Under the pieces are notes generated by a model. That model searched no databases, was not told the origin of the DNA, and saw nothing but the letters and a program-made list of their open reading frames with translations. The position numbers and the translations under genes are program-made. This document shows, one piece after another, positions 45,696 through 55,505 of a stretch of 64,000 nt of DNA. Location of the stretch: contig DVGZ01000073.1 of NCBI GenBank assembly GCA_018712435.1, forward strand, positions 1 to 64,000, in the 5' to 3' direction. Every line of letters starts with the position of its first letter. Position 1 is the stretch's first letter. Origin of the DNA: Candidatus Caccousia avicola. Lineage in GTDB: Bacteria; Bacillota; Clostridia; Oscillospirales; Acutalibacteraceae.

Positions 45696-48245
45696 GTGAT
45701 TCTGAAAAAGCCGATCCAACTGAACATGGGGCTGCCGCCTCTGACGATCTCGAGCGTGTTTGAGGAGAAGCTGCTGTCCAATTATGAGCTGATGCCGTCC
45801 CGGATTACGCCGAAGGAGCTGCTGTATCTGACCACCGCTCCGGCGGAGCTGCCGGAGGATCTGGGCGGGATGACGACAATCGCCGTTAACAACAGCCAGA
45901 GCAATGTTCACCAGCTTTCCCTGAACGTGGTCAACAACGTGGTCAACCGTCTCCTGCTTTCTCAGGAGCAGAATTTCACCTATCAGGATCGCGTCTATGT
46001 TTCCACCGTCCTGCACAAGCTGGGGGTCACGGACGTAAACCAGTTTATGCGGCAGGTCCGCGAGCTGTATGACGAGTCGGTGAGCATTGGCCGCCTGAAC
46101 ACGCTGTACCGGGAGAATTCCTCCCGTCTGGAAAAGATTTTTGCGCAGGTAAACCGGGAGGAACGATCCTCCGGGAAAGAGCCGCCGCCGCAGTCTCCCG
46201 CTTTGCCCGCTCCCCGGTACTACCTGCACAATGAGGTATACAACCGGTTGCAGACGGCGCAGCTTTACGAAACCTTCTGCTCGCTGATGCAAAACCGGCA
46301 GCTTTACTCCGATTCCCTGTTTCACAATGAATTGAAGCTGTCCGAGCAGTCGCGCGTCAGCCAGGAGCTGAGCCTGTGGAACCAGAAGCAGACGGTATTC
46401 GCCGGACAGGAAACGCGGCTGGTTTACGCGCTTCCTCCGGAAAAGGAAACCGAAGAGGAGGAAGCGGTTCTCCCCGGACGGACGGAGACAACGCCCGCCA
46501 CGGAGGAGCGCTCCGCTATGCGGAAGGACGCGGCTCCGGGCCGAACACAGGAACGTGCGCCCACGGCTCCCGCTGCGCGCGTCGAGCTGTCCGCCGCACC
46601 GCGCACTTACCTGACGCTGCACCACCATGTCAACCGGTATGAGACGGGAGAGCTTCTGCCTCCTCCCCAGACGGAGGAGCAGGTGCTGGCCCAGGGAGCG
46701 CAGGCGATTTTGCTGGCTCTGACGGATCAGGTGCTGTCCACGCAGATCAGCCGCCTGACCGCCAAACACCATCACCAGCAGTGGATTGACATTCGCGGCG
46801 CTGTCAGCCAGTCGGTGCAGAACGCGCTGACGCGGTATCAGGAATATCACACGGAGCAGTATGTGCGCAATACGGCGGAGGGAGCGGAAAATCACTGGAT
46901 GACGGCGCTGTACCGTCAGGAGGAAACCTCGTTCACCCAGCTGCTCCAACAGTATGAGAATGTCCAGGCGGGCCAGCCGTTCCCGCCGATCGCTCCGTCA
47001 AGGCCGGATGCGGAGATGATTCACCGTTTGGATGCACCGGCGGACAGCGCGGAGGAGGAGACGGTTCGCCGTTCTCCGTCCGAGCCGTCCCCCGCCGAGA
47101 TCCGCACCCGGGAGTTGGTAAAGGAATTCAACCGGATCCGCGAAAAGAATCGTGAACTGGTCAAGGAAGTGCGCGAGGAAGACCGGCAGGCAGAGAGGGA
47201 GCCGTCCGAATCCGCTTCCCCCGATTCCAGGCAGCTATTTGAGGGAGCGCTTGCGGTCCCGCCCGTTATGCCGCGGGAAGGCCGCGAAGGCGTGGAATCT
47301 CCCATGCAGCTGACGCACCCGGAAACCGGTGCTTTCGGAGAAGGCGAAGAATCCGGTCCGGCAGCATACGGGGATCGATCCCCCGCAGAGCCGGAAACCC
47401 CGGAGCTGGTGCGGGAGCTGAACCGCGTGGACGAGCGGAACCGGGAAATCCTCAAAGAGGTATTGCAGAATGCGGAGCAAAAGGAGCAGAGGAGAGCGAG
47501 AAGCGCGCCCCCTCCCGATCCGAAACGGGTGTTCCGCGATTCCCTTTTGGCGATGCAGAACCCGGAGCAGTTCCTGCGCCAGATGCAGGAGCAGCCGGTC
47601 GAATTGACACATCCGCAGGCGGAAAACCCGGCGGTGGAAACCATTCTGGAGCACGCCGACGAGCGCACGCGGGAGGTCTATCAGGCGCTGATGCAGTATG
47701 AGCGGGATCCCGCCGCCGCGATTGCCAGTGGAGTCCTTCGCCCGGCGGGAACAGGCGAGCTGAACGCCGCCGTCCGGGAACAGCCGATCTCCCGCACGGA
47801 GCGGGAGGAGCTGACGCACCTGCGCCGGGAACAAGTGGAGATACAGGATACCGTCCGCGAACAGGTCCACTCCGTGGTGGATCGGTATCTGGAGCCGGAG
47901 CAGTCCGCGCAGGCTCCCGTCCCGCAGGAGGGACGGCGTTCCTCCGCCAGGATCGTGCACCGCGCACCGGAGCAGCTGTTCAGCGAGGAGTTTTTGGAGC
48001 AGCTGGAACAGCGCCGGACGAACGAGGTGCGCCAGACCGAGGAGACGCACACTGTCACACAGGAGACGGTGAACGAGACACAGATCAACAACATCCGCCA
48101 GCAGGTGGTGGAGAGGACGGCGGAGGATATCGCCGAGCTGGTCAACCGCACGCTGGCCAGACAGATCGGCGCCATCTCCGACAAGGTTTACGGCCAGATG
48201 GAACGCCGCCTGCAATCGGAGCGTGCCCGGCGCGGCTGGAAATAA
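45696..48245 (+). CDS. Large charged coiled-coil CIS protein of unknown role with internal duplication
   Basis: ELVKEFNRIREKNRELVKEV.. and ELVRELNRVDERNREILKEV.. repeats; conserved position between tube-like and adaptor genes. Confidence 0.65.
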   Translation: MILKKPIQLNMGLPPLTISSVFEEKLLSNYELMPSRITPKELLYLTTAPAELPEDLGGMTTIAVNNSQSNVHQLSLNVVNNVVNRLLLSQEQNFTYQDRVYVSTVLHKLGVTDVNQFMRQVRELYDESVSIGRLNTLYRENSSRLEKIFAQVNREERSSGKEPPPQSPALPAPRYYLHNEVYNRLQTAQLYETFCSLMQNRQLYSDSLFHNELKLSEQSRVSQELSLWNQKQTVFAGQETRLVYALPPEKETEEEEAVLPGRTETTPATEERSAMRKDAAPGRTQERAPTAPAARVELSAAPRTYLTLHHHVNRYETGELLPPPQTEEQVLAQGAQAILLALTDQVLSTQISRLTAKHHHQQWIDIRGAVSQSVQNALTRYQEYHTEQYVRNTAEGAENHWMTALYRQEETSFTQLLQQYENVQAGQPFPPIAPSRPDAEMIHRLDAPADSAEEETVRRSPSEPSPAEIRTRELVKEFNRIREKNRELVKEVREEDRQAEREPSESASPDSRQLFEGALAVPPVMPREGREGVESPMQLTHPETGAFGEGEESGPAAYGDRSPAEPETPELVRELNRVDERNREILKEVLQNAEQKEQRRARSAPPPDPKRVFRDSLLAMQNPEQFLRQMQEQPVELTHPQAENPAVETILEHADERTREVYQALMQYERDPAAAIASGVLRPAGTGELNAAVREQPISRTEREELTHLRREQVEIQDTVREQVHSVVDRYLEPEQSAQAPVPQEGRRSSARIVHRAPEQLFSEEFLEQLEQRRTNEVRQTEETHTVTQETVNETQINNIRQQVVERTAEDIAELVNRTLARQIGAISDKVYGQMERRLQSERARRGWK

Positions 48246-48290
48246 GCTGTTTGCGGCCGTACGCTTGCAAGAGAGGAGAGAGGATAGAGC

Positions 48291-49127
48291 ATGCCGAATT
48301 TTCTGCAAAATCAAATGGGAGTCCTGAAGGGTAAGCTGACGTCGTCGGACACCACGGGAGCCCTGATGGGAAAGGCTAACGGCGCGCGCCTGATTATCTG
48401 GGACAGCCGCCAGACCGGTGTAGGCGCCTCGGCAGGCTCTTCCGCCGGAGGAACCGGATCGTCGCTCTCCGGGCTGGCCGCAGCGGCCAGCAGCGTTTTG
48501 ACGGGCGGCACAGCGGCGGCACAGACGTCGTCCAGCGGTGTGCAGAGAATTCTGGCTGTCCAGTTCAATCCTTCCTCACTGGCTTTGTATTCCAATTCCA
48601 TTGAGGTGCAAAGGCAGAATGCGGTGCGGGATGAGCAGACAGGCGAGCAGCGGGTTCATGTGGATTCCGCGGTGCGTCCCTGGGTGGAGCTGAGCGTCGA
48701 TCTCATTTTTGACCGTGTCAACAACGCGGACGCTTTTATGTGGGATAAGCTCCGGCAGGGCGTCGGGGGTGCTGTGGCAAACGGCATCAACAACGCCATC
48801 AAGGGCAGCACGCCCCGCACCGTGCAGACGGAGGTGGAGGGACTGCTTGCCGCCATCCGGAACTCGCACACCAGGGAAACGGCGTTTGCCTGGGGAGATT
48901 TTTATTTTCGCGGCCATTTGCGGGATATGGCGTCGGAGTACACCATGTTTTCCGTGGCGGGACGTCCGATCCGGGCCAGAGTGTCCCTGCGGATTCGTCA
49001 GGAGCAGACCCAGACCAGCATGGATTCCTGGATTCGGGATTTTCAGACGGCATTCGGCGCTTCCCCGGCCACGGGGGCGGCAAACGCGCTCCGTTCCGCC
49101 AAGAATCTGATTAACATCGGCATTTAA
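48291..49127 (+). CDS. CIS tube/adaptor protein (CIS_tube-like), paralog 1
   Basis: RILAVQFNPSSLALYSNSIEVQ..; VELSVDLIFDRVNNADAFMW; AFAWGDFYFRGHLRDMASEYTMFSVAGRPIRARVSLRI. Confidence 0.75.
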   Translation: MPNFLQNQMGVLKGKLTSSDTTGALMGKANGARLIIWDSRQTGVGASAGSSAGGTGSSLSGLAAAASSVLTGGTAAAQTSSSGVQRILAVQFNPSSLALYSNSIEVQRQNAVRDEQTGEQRVHVDSAVRPWVELSVDLIFDRVNNADAFMWDKLRQGVGGAVANGINNAIKGSTPRTVQTEVEGLLAAIRNSHTRETAFAWGDFYFRGHLRDMASEYTMFSVAGRPIRARVSLRIRQEQTQTSMDSWIRDFQTAFGASPATGAANALRSAKNLINIGI

Positions 49128-49142
49128 AAAGGAGGAAAAAGG

Positions 49143-49958
49143 ATGGCGTTCAGTACAACGGCAAAAAGTTTGTTTTCCTCCTATACCAGTGACGCGAAGG
49201 CGTCGATCACAGGAAAGACGAGCAAAGCTCTGCTTCTGGTGGAGACCGCGCCCAGCACAGGCACAGGCGCCGCGGGAGGAAACAGTCTGTCGGACCGCGC
49301 GTCGGCGGCGCTTTCCGGAGGAGTGCAGGCGGTAGCAGGCGCGGGCGCGTCGGCGGGGCAGCCCGGCGCGGGCCGTGTGCTTCAGCTTCCCGTGCAGTAT
49401 AATCCCTCCTCCATCTCCTTCCGTGCCAGTACGAGCGATACCGAGTTCCGCTACCTACAGCAGAACATGGACCCGGATATTCCCGCACAGCATACCCAGC
49501 CCGCGTCGATCGTGATGTCCGTCCGATTGATTTTTGAACAGATCAACATTAAGGACTGCTTCATGCTGGAAAAATTCAAGGTGTCCACGCAGGATGTGGC
49601 GCAGCTTGCTTTGAACAAGGGCCTGAATCAGAAGGTGTATTCCGTGCAGACCGTCACAAACGCTTTCATCGGAATGCTCATGAGCGAGGACACGCGCACG
49701 GTGACGTTCCAGTGGGCCGGCATGAGTTTTACGGGCGAGGTTTCGGAGGCACGGGCGGAATACAAGATGTTTTCCATTCAAGGCCGTCCGGTTTACAGCG
49801 AGGTCATGCTGAACCTTTCGCAGAGACTGACGGACAGCGGAGACGAGCAGATGTGGAACAGCGCGTTTGACAAGTGCTTCACCGCCTCCGGCAGCGCCGT
49901 CGCGGGCGGGAAGAAGGTCACGGAGGGGCTGAGCAACCTTCTGAATATCGGGATTTGA
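49143..49958 (+). CDS. CIS tube/adaptor protein (CIS_tube-like), paralog 2
   Basis: VLQLPVQYNPSSISFRASTSDTEF..; VTFQWAGMSFTGEVSEARAEYKMFSIQGRPVYSEVMLNL. Confidence 0.75.
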   Translation: MAFSTTAKSLFSSYTSDAKASITGKTSKALLLVETAPSTGTGAAGGNSLSDRASAALSGGVQAVAGAGASAGQPGAGRVLQLPVQYNPSSISFRASTSDTEFRYLQQNMDPDIPAQHTQPASIVMSVRLIFEQINIKDCFMLEKFKVSTQDVAQLALNKGLNQKVYSVQTVTNAFIGMLMSEDTRTVTFQWAGMSFTGEVSEARAEYKMFSIQGRPVYSEVMLNLSQRLTDSGDEQMWNSAFDKCFTASGSAVAGGKKVTEGLSNLLNIGI

Positions 49959-49974
49959 CAAAGGAGGAATCCGG

Positions 49975-51171
49975 ATGGCGGGATTGATGTCCTCGCTTGG
50001 ATCGCTGGGAGGCGCTCTCGGCGGCGCGGCGGTAGGGCTGTCCTATCAGAACCTCAAAAGTAAATATCAGGATTTTTCCCAGCCCGAGGCTGTGGTGGAG
50101 TTCAACGGCCAGGTGTTCCAGAGCGATACCATGGTGGTGACGGATATCAGCGTGGAAGCGACCTGCGGCTTTGAAGCCTCCGTCGCGACGCTGCGCCTGT
50201 ACGGTGTTTTTGACATTCATACCGGAAAGTTTCGATACAGCGAGATTGAAAAAAATGTGATTCTGGGCGCTTCCTTTGTGCTGAAGCTGGGGTATCTCGG
50301 CGCGGTGCAGCCGGTCTTCGTGGGCTTCATTTCCCATATCAGCTTCGGCTTTGAATCCTCCGATCTGCCCTACATCGAGGTCACCGCGATGGACGTCAAG
50401 GGCGTCATGATGGCGAACAGCTACGCCCAGCAGCTGACCTCTCACTCCTACGGCGAGGCCGTTTCCGAGATCCTCAAGCGCACCTCCTATGAGAAGCTGC
50501 GCAGCGCCAACGCCATCACGGCCATCTATGTGACCGATACACCGGATAAGCAAGCAAATACGGGCGGGAGCAAGGCCAGCGCGGAGACGATCGAGATGGT
50601 GGAGGAGAGCGACTATGATTTCGTCGTGAAGGCCGCGAAAAAGTTCAACTACGAATTTTTTGTGGATCGCGGGGAGGTCTATTTCCGCAAAGCGAAAAGC
50701 GACGCTTCGATTCTCATGGAGCTTGGCGTCGGTTCCGGTCTGGTGGATTTTGAGATTGGATACGACATCACCGGTCTGGTGGGAAATGTTGAGGTACGGT
50801 CGATGAATCCGGGCACGGGCAAAGTCATCACGGCCAAAAAGAAGCTCACAAACAATCTTTCCACCGGCACGCGGGCCAAGGGGATCATTTCCAGCAGCAA
50901 AAAGGTGTATATCGATCCCACCGTGATGACCCAGGAGCAGGCCGACGCGCGGGCGGCCTATCTGGCGGAGGAGATCTCCTACCGTCTCGGCTCGCTGGAG
51001 TGCACCTGTCCCGGGATCCCGGATCTCGTTCCGGGGCGCTTCGTCAAGGTCACGGGGCTGGGGGTTCCGGTGGACAATACGTTTTATATTACCAGTGTGA
51101 TCCATGAGTTCCGGGAGGACACGGGATACCGGACCAGGCTGATCGCCAAGGCCTCGGAGGTGCGCAAATGA
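49975..51171 (+). CDS. Phage late control gene D-like protein (spike hub, Afp8/VgrG N-terminal-like)
   Basis: VVEFNGQVFQSDTMVVTDISVEATCGFEASVATLRLYG..; DYDFVVKAAKKFNYEFFVDRGEVYFRKAK; GRFVKVTGLGVPVDNTFYITSVIHEF. Confidence 0.9.
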   Translation: MAGLMSSLGSLGGALGGAAVGLSYQNLKSKYQDFSQPEAVVEFNGQVFQSDTMVVTDISVEATCGFEASVATLRLYGVFDIHTGKFRYSEIEKNVILGASFVLKLGYLGAVQPVFVGFISHISFGFESSDLPYIEVTAMDVKGVMMANSYAQQLTSHSYGEAVSEILKRTSYEKLRSANAITAIYVTDTPDKQANTGGSKASAETIEMVEESDYDFVVKAAKKFNYEFFVDRGEVYFRKAKSDASILMELGVGSGLVDFEIGYDITGLVGNVEVRSMNPGTGKVITAKKKLTNNLSTGTRAKGIISSSKKVYIDPTVMTQEQADARAAYLAEEISYRLGSLECTCPGIPDLVPGRFVKVTGLGVPVDNTFYITSVIHEFREDTGYRTRLIAKASEVRK

Positions 51172-51983
51172 GTCTTTATGATATGGTGGAAGAAATTTCC
51201 GAGAAGCAGGTCACGAAAACGGAGACGGGTGATACGCGGATTTCCGGGGTAGTTGTCGGGGTTGTGGCCAAAAATTATGATAAGGATATGCCCGGGCGCG
51301 TCTGCGTCACCATTCCCACGCGGGACGACCGTGCCAATGAGCTGCAATGGGCGCGCAAGGCCTTCCCCAGCGGGGGAAAAAAGGGAGGGCACTATTTTGT
51401 TCCCGAGGTGGGCGATCAGGTCCTGCTGGCCTTTGAGGGCGGAAATATTGAAAAGCCCTATATCATCGGCTCTGTGCTGGAAGACAACGCTCCCCTTCTG
51501 CGGGAAAGAACGGACGAGAACAACCAGTTCAAGTGCATCGAGACGAGAAATGGAAGCACCATCCTCTTTGAGGACAACAAGGAGGGGGACGGCGAAAAGG
51601 ATAAAATCACCATGGAGACGGCGGGGAAAACCCACCAGATCCTCATGGACAACGAGAACAAGCTGATCCGTGTTTCCGATAAGAAAAAGGAAAACATGGT
51701 GGAGCTTTCCACGGAGAGCGGACAGATGGTGCTCCGGGCAAAATCCAAGCTGACCATTGAGGTGGGAGACAACATCAAGCTGATCCTCAATGGGGATTCC
51801 GGGGCGATTCAAATCACGGCAAACGAGTTTTCCGTCAAGACGAGCAAGGGCATGCAGCTCAAGACGGACGGCATGCTCAAGCAGGAGGGAGCGCAGGTCA
51901 GCCACACCGCGTCCTCCATGTATAAAGCAGAGTCCAGCGGCATGATGAGTTTCTCGGGATCGCCGATGAAATTGGGCAAATAA
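51168..51983 (+). CDS. Baseplate assembly protein V / VgrG OB-fold-like spike
   Basis: ISGVVVGVVAKNYDKDMPGRVCVTIPTRDDRANELQWARKAFPSGGKKGGHYFVPEVGDQVLLAFEGGNIEKPYIIGSV. Confidence 0.92.
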   Translation: MSLYDMVEEISEKQVTKTETGDTRISGVVVGVVAKNYDKDMPGRVCVTIPTRDDRANELQWARKAFPSGGKKGGHYFVPEVGDQVLLAFEGGNIEKPYIIGSVLEDNAPLLRERTDENNQFKCIETRNGSTILFEDNKEGDGEKDKITMETAGKTHQILMDNENKLIRVSDKKKENMVELSTESGQMVLRAKSKLTIEVGDNIKLILNGDSGAIQITANEFSVKTSKGMQLKTDGMLKQEGAQVSHTASSMYKAESSGMMSFSGSPMKLGK

Positions 51984-52000
51984 CGGAAAGGAGCGTCCTT

Positions 52001-52426
52001 GTGGAAAAGAAAATGTTTTTAGGCACGGGGTTCAAATTTCCACCCAGTGTGGATCCCGGCACAGGGCGTTTTCTGACGTCCTCCGGCGAGCAGAGCGTCA
52101 AGGAATCCGTCTATCTGATCCTGATGACGCAGCGGGGGGAGCGATGGGTGATCCCGGAGTTCGGAAGCGATCTGCTGAGCTATACCTTTATGGATCCGTC
52201 CGTGACGATGCTGAATGTGATGTCCAACAGCCTGCGCAGCATCCTGCTGGAGCAGGAGCCCCGGATTTCGGATGTGCAGATTGACATCGACCCGGAGGTG
52301 CAGGAGGGCTGTCTGGTGGTCAATATCCAGTACCGTGTCACGGAGAGCAACACGCGGGATAACCTTGTGTTCCCGTTTTATCTGAATGCCGGAAGGATGG
52401 AGGGGGAAGCCAATGAAACACAATAA
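52001..52426 (+). CDS. GPW/gp25 family baseplate wedge protein
   Basis: KESVYLILMTQRGERWVIPEFGSDLLSYTFMDPSVTMLNVMSNSLRSILLEQEPRISDVQIDID. Confidence 0.93.
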   Translation: MEKKMFLGTGFKFPPSVDPGTGRFLTSSGEQSVKESVYLILMTQRGERWVIPEFGSDLLSYTFMDPSVTMLNVMSNSLRSILLEQEPRISDVQIDIDPEVQEGCLVVNIQYRVTESNTRDNLVFPFYLNAGRMEGEANETQ

Positions 52427-55400
52427 TGTGCAGCTGGATTCCCGCAGTGTCCAGGATCTGCGCGGCGAGATCCGGCGGCTGGCGGCTTCCTACACGCCCG
52501 AATGGGCCTTTTCCGATGTAAACCCAGACGTGGGCTCGGTGGTTGGCCTGATTTTTGCCAATCAGATGGAGGAAAACATCCGCCGGATGAATCTGGTGAT
52601 GGAAAAATACCACACCGAGTTTGTGAATATGCTGAACCTCTCCCTGCGTCCGGCCTATCCGGCCTGCGGCGTGGTGGTGATGAACCTGATCGAGGGCAGC
52701 GTTTCCGGCGTGCAGGTGCCCGCGGGGACCCGCCTGATTGGCCAGGACGACGGCGAGGACGCCAGGCAGATTTTCTTTGAGACGGCTTCCGACCTCTATG
52801 TGACGGGCGCGAAGCTGACGGATGTGTTCCAGGCTTCGGGATCGTTCGGAAAGCTGCTTCCCGTCAGGGGAGGCCGCCCCCGTCAGGAGCTTCCCGGAAC
52901 GGCCGCGCGCGAGGAGCGCACCGCCGCCGAGGAGGAGCCCTTGGAGACGGAGCGGATGCCGGAGATCCCGCTGTTTGATTTTAACGCGCAGGGAGTGGAG
53001 AGATGGGCTCTTGTCCTGACGCACGATACCCTGTTCCGCACGCGGGAAAACATCGAGCTTCGTGTGGCCGTGCGCGGGCCGCAGGGGGAGGATCTTTCCA
53101 AGCAGCTTGCCGATCCGCTCGCCTTCCGGTGGAGCTATCTGGAAAACGGCGCTTATGTTCCCTTCTCCCGTGTGGAAGCGCGCGACGGGGCGGTGTCGCT
53201 CTGGCGCACGCAGGCCCCCGCCGGGACGGCGGAGAACGAAACGGCGCACGAGTGCACAGAGATCTGCGTGAAGGCGCTGCGCCCCATCACAGAGAATCTC
53301 ACCATGCAAAGCCTGACGATCTCCTCCAGCTGCGACAGCGTCCCTCCCGATACGGTCTACGATGGCGTGAGCGAGCTGGAACCGGCCTCGTTCCTGCCGT
53401 TTGGCGAAACCGTGTCGCTCTTTGACGAATGCTATCTGTGCGCCGACAGCGTGTTCAGCCAGCGGGACGCTTCGGTGGAGATCTCGTTCCGCCTGCGCAC
53501 GCAGGAGCACTTGGTTACCCTGTCGCTCGCACAGGAGAAAGAGGAGCTGCGGATCATCAAGCGCAAGCCGCGCACCATCCAGTATCAGGCGGCGCGCACA
53601 TCCCCCCAGATCGTTTCGCTGGAATATTTTAACGGGGCGGGCTGGCGCAGGCTGGCCTGCGAGGAGGATTGGAGCAGCCTGTTCGACGGAACGCACGCCG
53701 GAGACTTTACCATCCGCTTCCGCTGCCCCGGAGACTGGCGGCCTTTGATTGTGGGCGGCTACGAGGGCCGTTCGCTCCGCCTGCGCGTCACAAGGGCGGA
53801 CGATTGCTATTTGCAGCCCTGTCTCCACACCATGCCGCGTCTGGAAAACCTCAAACTGTCGTACTCCTACGCCGATGAATGGAAGCAGCCGCAGAAGGTG
53901 CAGCGGCTTTGCGGCACCAAGGTGGCGGATCTGACGCGTTCTCTGTGGGCGGGGGAGGCCTTTGAGGGCTTCTGTGCCCTTCCCTATGGCGGAAACGCGC
54001 TGTACCTCGGCTTTGACCGCCCGATGGATGGCGCGCCGGTGAGTCTGCTGTTTGACGTGAAGGAAAACGCCAATTTTGTCGACGCCCCTCTGCGCTTTGA
54101 GTATTCCACGAAGGACGGCTTTGAGCCGCTGCGCGTGGTGGACCACACGCGGAACCTTTCGGAATCGGGTACGGTCCTGTTTATCCCTCCCGTGCATTTT
54201 TCGCGGCGGGAGATCGAGGGGCAGAAGCGCTGGTGGATCCGTCTGGTGGATGAGCGCGGGCTGTTTGACAACCCGGATCGGTATCATCCCGTCATTCGCC
54301 GGATTCTGCCGAACGCGGTGGAGATCCGCAACCGGATTACCATGCCGGAGGAGGTCTTTTATGTCACCGCCTCCGTGCCGAATATGGAGTTTTCGCTTTC
54401 CGCGCGCAATATTCTCTCCGCCGACGTGTTTGTCAGCGAGAAGAGCCGCCTCTCCGTTCCCGCCATGCGCGCCATGCTGGAGGAGCGTCCCGACGACGTG
54501 AGGGTGGAGTACGACTTTCTGGGAGAGATCACCGAATTCTATGTGCGCTGGACCGAGGTGGACAATTTTGACCATTCCTCGCCCGGCGACCGGCATTATA
54601 TGCTGGATCGCATGAACAATGTCCTGCGCTTCGGGGACGGCGTTTCGGTGATGATCCCGCCGGCCCAGCCCGGCCCCGCTTTTACCGTGCAGGCTGTCTG
54701 CTGCGACGGCAGCGCCGGAAACCTTCCGGCCGGAAGGGTGCGTCAATCCTTCTCGCAGCTGCTGTATGTGGAAAGCCTGACGAACCCGCTTCCCGTTGCC
54801 TCCGGCAGCGATTTGGAAAGTGTGGAGAGCGCGCGGGAGCGCGGAGCCAACCTGATTTGCTCCAAGAACCGGCTGGTCAGCGAGCTTGACTTTGTGCGGG
54901 AGGTGAAAGCGTTCGCTTCCTCCATCCGCAAGGTGCGCTGTGTGGTGGGCCGCGACTTTGACGGCTACCCGATGCCGGACGCGGTGAGCATCGCCGTGAT
55001 GACGAAGGATTACCGGGAAAACGACCACGCTTTCGCGAACCTGCGCGATCGGCTGCGCGCGCATCTGATGCAGAAAAGCGAGGCTACCCTGCAAGAGCTC
55101 TTGATCGGGGAACCGTCGTATGTGGAGATTTCCGTGAGCGTGTGGGCCGGGACGGAGGATCCCGATCATGCGTTTGAATTGCAGGAGATCCTGCGGCAGC
55201 AGATCAAGGACTATCTCGATCCGTTCACAGGCGGCAGCGGAAGGGGCTGGCCGATCGGCGTGCTGCCGGAGGAAGCCCAGCTGAGCCGCATGCTGCATTC
55301 CGTGGACTGCGGCCTGGTGGTGAAGCGGTTCTGCGCCACGGCCCGGTATACCGATCGCCGGGGCGTGCATGAGTGCAGTCTGAGCGATATGCGCCCCACG

Positions 55401-55454
55401 CCCTTTATGATCGGCGTGAGCGGGACGCACACGGTCTCTGTCCGTTTGAAGTGA
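52413..55454 (+). CDS. Baseplate J-like protein (Afp11-like)
   Basis: FSDVNPDVGSVVGLIFANQMEENIRRMNLVMEKYHTEFVNMLNLSLRPA..; GSDLESVESARERGANLICSKNRLVSELDFVREVKAFASSIRKVRCVVG. Confidence 0.9.
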   Translation: MKHNNVQLDSRSVQDLRGEIRRLAASYTPEWAFSDVNPDVGSVVGLIFANQMEENIRRMNLVMEKYHTEFVNMLNLSLRPAYPACGVVVMNLIEGSVSGVQVPAGTRLIGQDDGEDARQIFFETASDLYVTGAKLTDVFQASGSFGKLLPVRGGRPRQELPGTAAREERTAAEEEPLETERMPEIPLFDFNAQGVERWALVLTHDTLFRTRENIELRVAVRGPQGEDLSKQLADPLAFRWSYLENGAYVPFSRVEARDGAVSLWRTQAPAGTAENETAHECTEICVKALRPITENLTMQSLTISSSCDSVPPDTVYDGVSELEPASFLPFGETVSLFDECYLCADSVFSQRDASVEISFRLRTQEHLVTLSLAQEKEELRIIKRKPRTIQYQAARTSPQIVSLEYFNGAGWRRLACEEDWSSLFDGTHAGDFTIRFRCPGDWRPLIVGGYEGRSLRLRVTRADDCYLQPCLHTMPRLENLKLSYSYADEWKQPQKVQRLCGTKVADLTRSLWAGEAFEGFCALPYGGNALYLGFDRPMDGAPVSLLFDVKENANFVDAPLRFEYSTKDGFEPLRVVDHTRNLSESGTVLFIPPVHFSRREIEGQKRWWIRLVDERGLFDNPDRYHPVIRRILPNAVEIRNRITMPEEVFYVTASVPNMEFSLSARNILSADVFVSEKSRLSVPAMRAMLEERPDDVRVEYDFLGEITEFYVRWTEVDNFDHSSPGDRHYMLDRMNNVLRFGDGVSVMIPPAQPGPAFTVQAVCCDGSAGNLPAGRVRQSFSQLLYVESLTNPLPVASGSDLESVESARERGANLICSKNRLVSELDFVREVKAFASSIRKVRCVVGRDFDGYPMPDAVSIAVMTKDYRENDHAFANLRDRLRAHLMQKSEATLQELLIGEPSYVEISVSVWAGTEDPDHAFELQEILRQQIKDYLDPFTGGSGRGWPIGVLPEEAQLSRMLHSVDCGLVVKRFCATARYTDRRGVHECSLSDMRPTPFMIGVSGTHTVSVRLK

Positions 55455-55505
55455 TTTTTCCGGCGCGGGTGCGCCGAGACTTTTGGGAACTGGGAGGAAC
55501 CGGAA

